Positions 5,588 to 6,211 of a stretch of 6,211 nt of DNA are shown here, piece after piece. The translations under genes and the position numbers were made by a program. The stretch comes from Candidatus Wildermuthbacteria bacterium RIFCSPHIGHO2_12_FULL_40_12. Lineage in GTDB: Bacteria > Patescibacteriota > Minisyncoccia > Minisyncoccales > 2-12-FULL-40-12. The stretch lies in NCBI GenBank assembly GCA_001823315.1, contig MHUC01000019.1:1-6211 (forward strand), in the 5' to 3' direction. The notes below the pieces were generated by a model, which was not told the origin of the DNA, ran no database searches, and saw only the letters and a list, made by a program, of their open reading frames with translations. Positions within the stretch are counted from its first letter, which is position 1. Each line of letters begins with the position of its first letter.

Positions 5588-6211
5588 TTTTTCTGGCGAC
5601 AAAATAAAACTTTGTTAATTCTATCAAAACCATATTGATTACGCCAAAACCAATAAGGATTGACCATTCAAATAAGCCGATGGGCACCGTTCTTAGCAAC
5701 CAATGACCAAAAGGACTGTAAATGGCGAAAAACAATAGAGCTAATCCAATAATCGTTGAAACAACAACATAAGAGTTGGCAAAAGGATTGTATTGCCAGA
5801 TGTTCTTTCTTAAATTGCGTAAAGAAAATATCAAAAAGAATGAATCGAAAACCAAACCGGCAAACATTACGGTCCTGATTTTTTCAATCGGGTAGCTCTG
5901 GTTTAAAAGCCACATAAAAATGCCGAAAAGCATCAAGTCGGTAAAAATTCCTACAGCGAAAATCAAAAATTTCATTGCCCCGGTTAAAATAGGAAAATTA
6001 ACGGGCTCGGGAGGTCTATCCATAATATCTTTTTCTTTCGGTTCAAGGGTTAAAGCAAAAGATGGCGGAGTGTCTTCAATAACATTCTTCCATAATATCT
6101 GGCTTGGCAGAACCGGTAGTGGTAAACGAAACAACAAGGCCATGCCTATTAAAAGAACTTCGGTGAAACCGCCAATAAGAAGATAAGTGATAATTTTTCG
6201 GATATTGTCTA
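5580..6211 (-). CDS. P-type cation-transporting ATPase, C-terminal part (5' end beyond window)
   Basis: The frame stays open to the window edge, so this is a truncated view rather than a short gene; the ATG at 6143 is internal. The visible 209 residues cover the last six TM helices (Cation_ATPase_C region). They begin DNIRKIITYLL, continue with GEVLL-like GFTEVLLIG, then LPLPVLPSQILWKN (29-42), VIEDTPPSFALTLEPKEKDI (43-62) and MDRPP. This is the unmistakable TM5-TM6 and following loop of type II-like P-ATPases. In TM6, Asn42 and Asp46 match the Ca2+-binding Asn and Asp of SERCA (N796, D800), but the Thr between them is Glu45 and the following Gly is Thr47. In TM8 the segment RTVMFAGLVFDSFF has Asp near the SERCA E908 position, one residue off in a simple alignment. 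The phosphorylation DKTGT motif, nucleotide domain and TM4 are outside the window, so the ion (Ca2+, or another cation or proton) is undecided. It leads the cluster and overlaps the permease. Confidence 0.92.
   Translation of the reverse strand, partial: DNIRKIITYLLIGGFTEVLLIGMALLFRLPLPVLPSQILWKNVIEDTPPSFALTLEPKEKDIMDRPPEPVNFPILTGAMKFLIFAVGIFTDLMLFGIFMWLLNQSYPIEKIRTVMFAGLVFDSFFLIFSLRNLRKNIWQYNPFANSYVVVSTIIGLALLFFAIYSPFGHWLLRTVPIGLFEWSILIGFGVINMVLIELTKFYFVARKNV

Noticed and set aside
5580..6143. Treating the ATPase fragment as a separate 187-aa membrane protein starting at ATG 6143
   Set aside because: The same frame remains open to the window edge and the residues before that ATG continue the P-type ATPase TM5 pattern (NIRKII, EVLLIG).
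5920..6186. Plus-strand 88-codon frame opposite the ATPase
   Set aside because: It is antisense to the diagnostic TM5-TM6 motifs of the P-type ATPase, whose frame is continuous; there is no independent support.
23..6211. Recoded TGA (as in some CPR lineages, where it means Gly)
   Set aside because: No in-frame TGA interrupts any of the complete genes or the visible ATPase part, and each ends at a family-appropriate place with TAA or TAG. Absence of TGA stops is noted, but seven genes are too few to argue from.

Overview
The window looks like ordinary chromosome from a small-genome, moderately AT-rich bacterium. A Candidate Phyla Radiation (Patescibacteria, Parcubacteria-like) lineage is the best guess. 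This is inference from compact gene packing, near-absence of positioned Shine-Dalgarno sites, divergent but recognisable housekeeping proteins, and an AT-rich CCTAAATCC-type intergenic repeat of a kind I associate with such genomes. No marker gene here proves the phylum. The standard code fits: every complete frame is open without in-frame TGA, and all visible stops are TAA or TAG.

Layout: two plus-strand genes occupy the left third, dnaB (replicative helicase) and recR (recombination mediator), 17 bases apart. They converge on a minus-strand cluster that fills the rest. In its own transcription order the cluster is a P-type cation ATPase (only the last 209 residues lie in the window), an 11-TM amino-acid permease overlapping its end, a Na+/Ca2+-exchanger-superfamily antiporter, rmuC, and rplU (ribosomal protein L21). 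Gaps are 15 to 46 bases, so this is probably one transcription unit, perhaps with an extra promoter directly before rplU.

The convergent junction (about 1972-2136) is the most structured non-coding part. A perfect 10-bp hairpin sits over the recR stop codon and is followed by a T-rich run only when read on the minus strand, so it is probably the terminator of the rplU transcript. Next comes an AT-rich element made of direct and inverted CCTAAATCC/GGATTTAGG units. Its right edge supplies the last codons and stop of rplU.

Functionally, the left side is DNA replication and repair. The right side is mainly inner-membrane transport (two cation transporters and an amino-acid permease), followed by a membrane-anchored RmuC and L21. 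I see no CRISPR, transposase, tRNA, rRNA or defence system, and no clearly new system. The points most worth checking are the repeat capturing the L21 C-terminus, the altered ion-site residues in both cation transporters, the divergent RecR TOPRIM segment, and the unusual translation-initiation signals.
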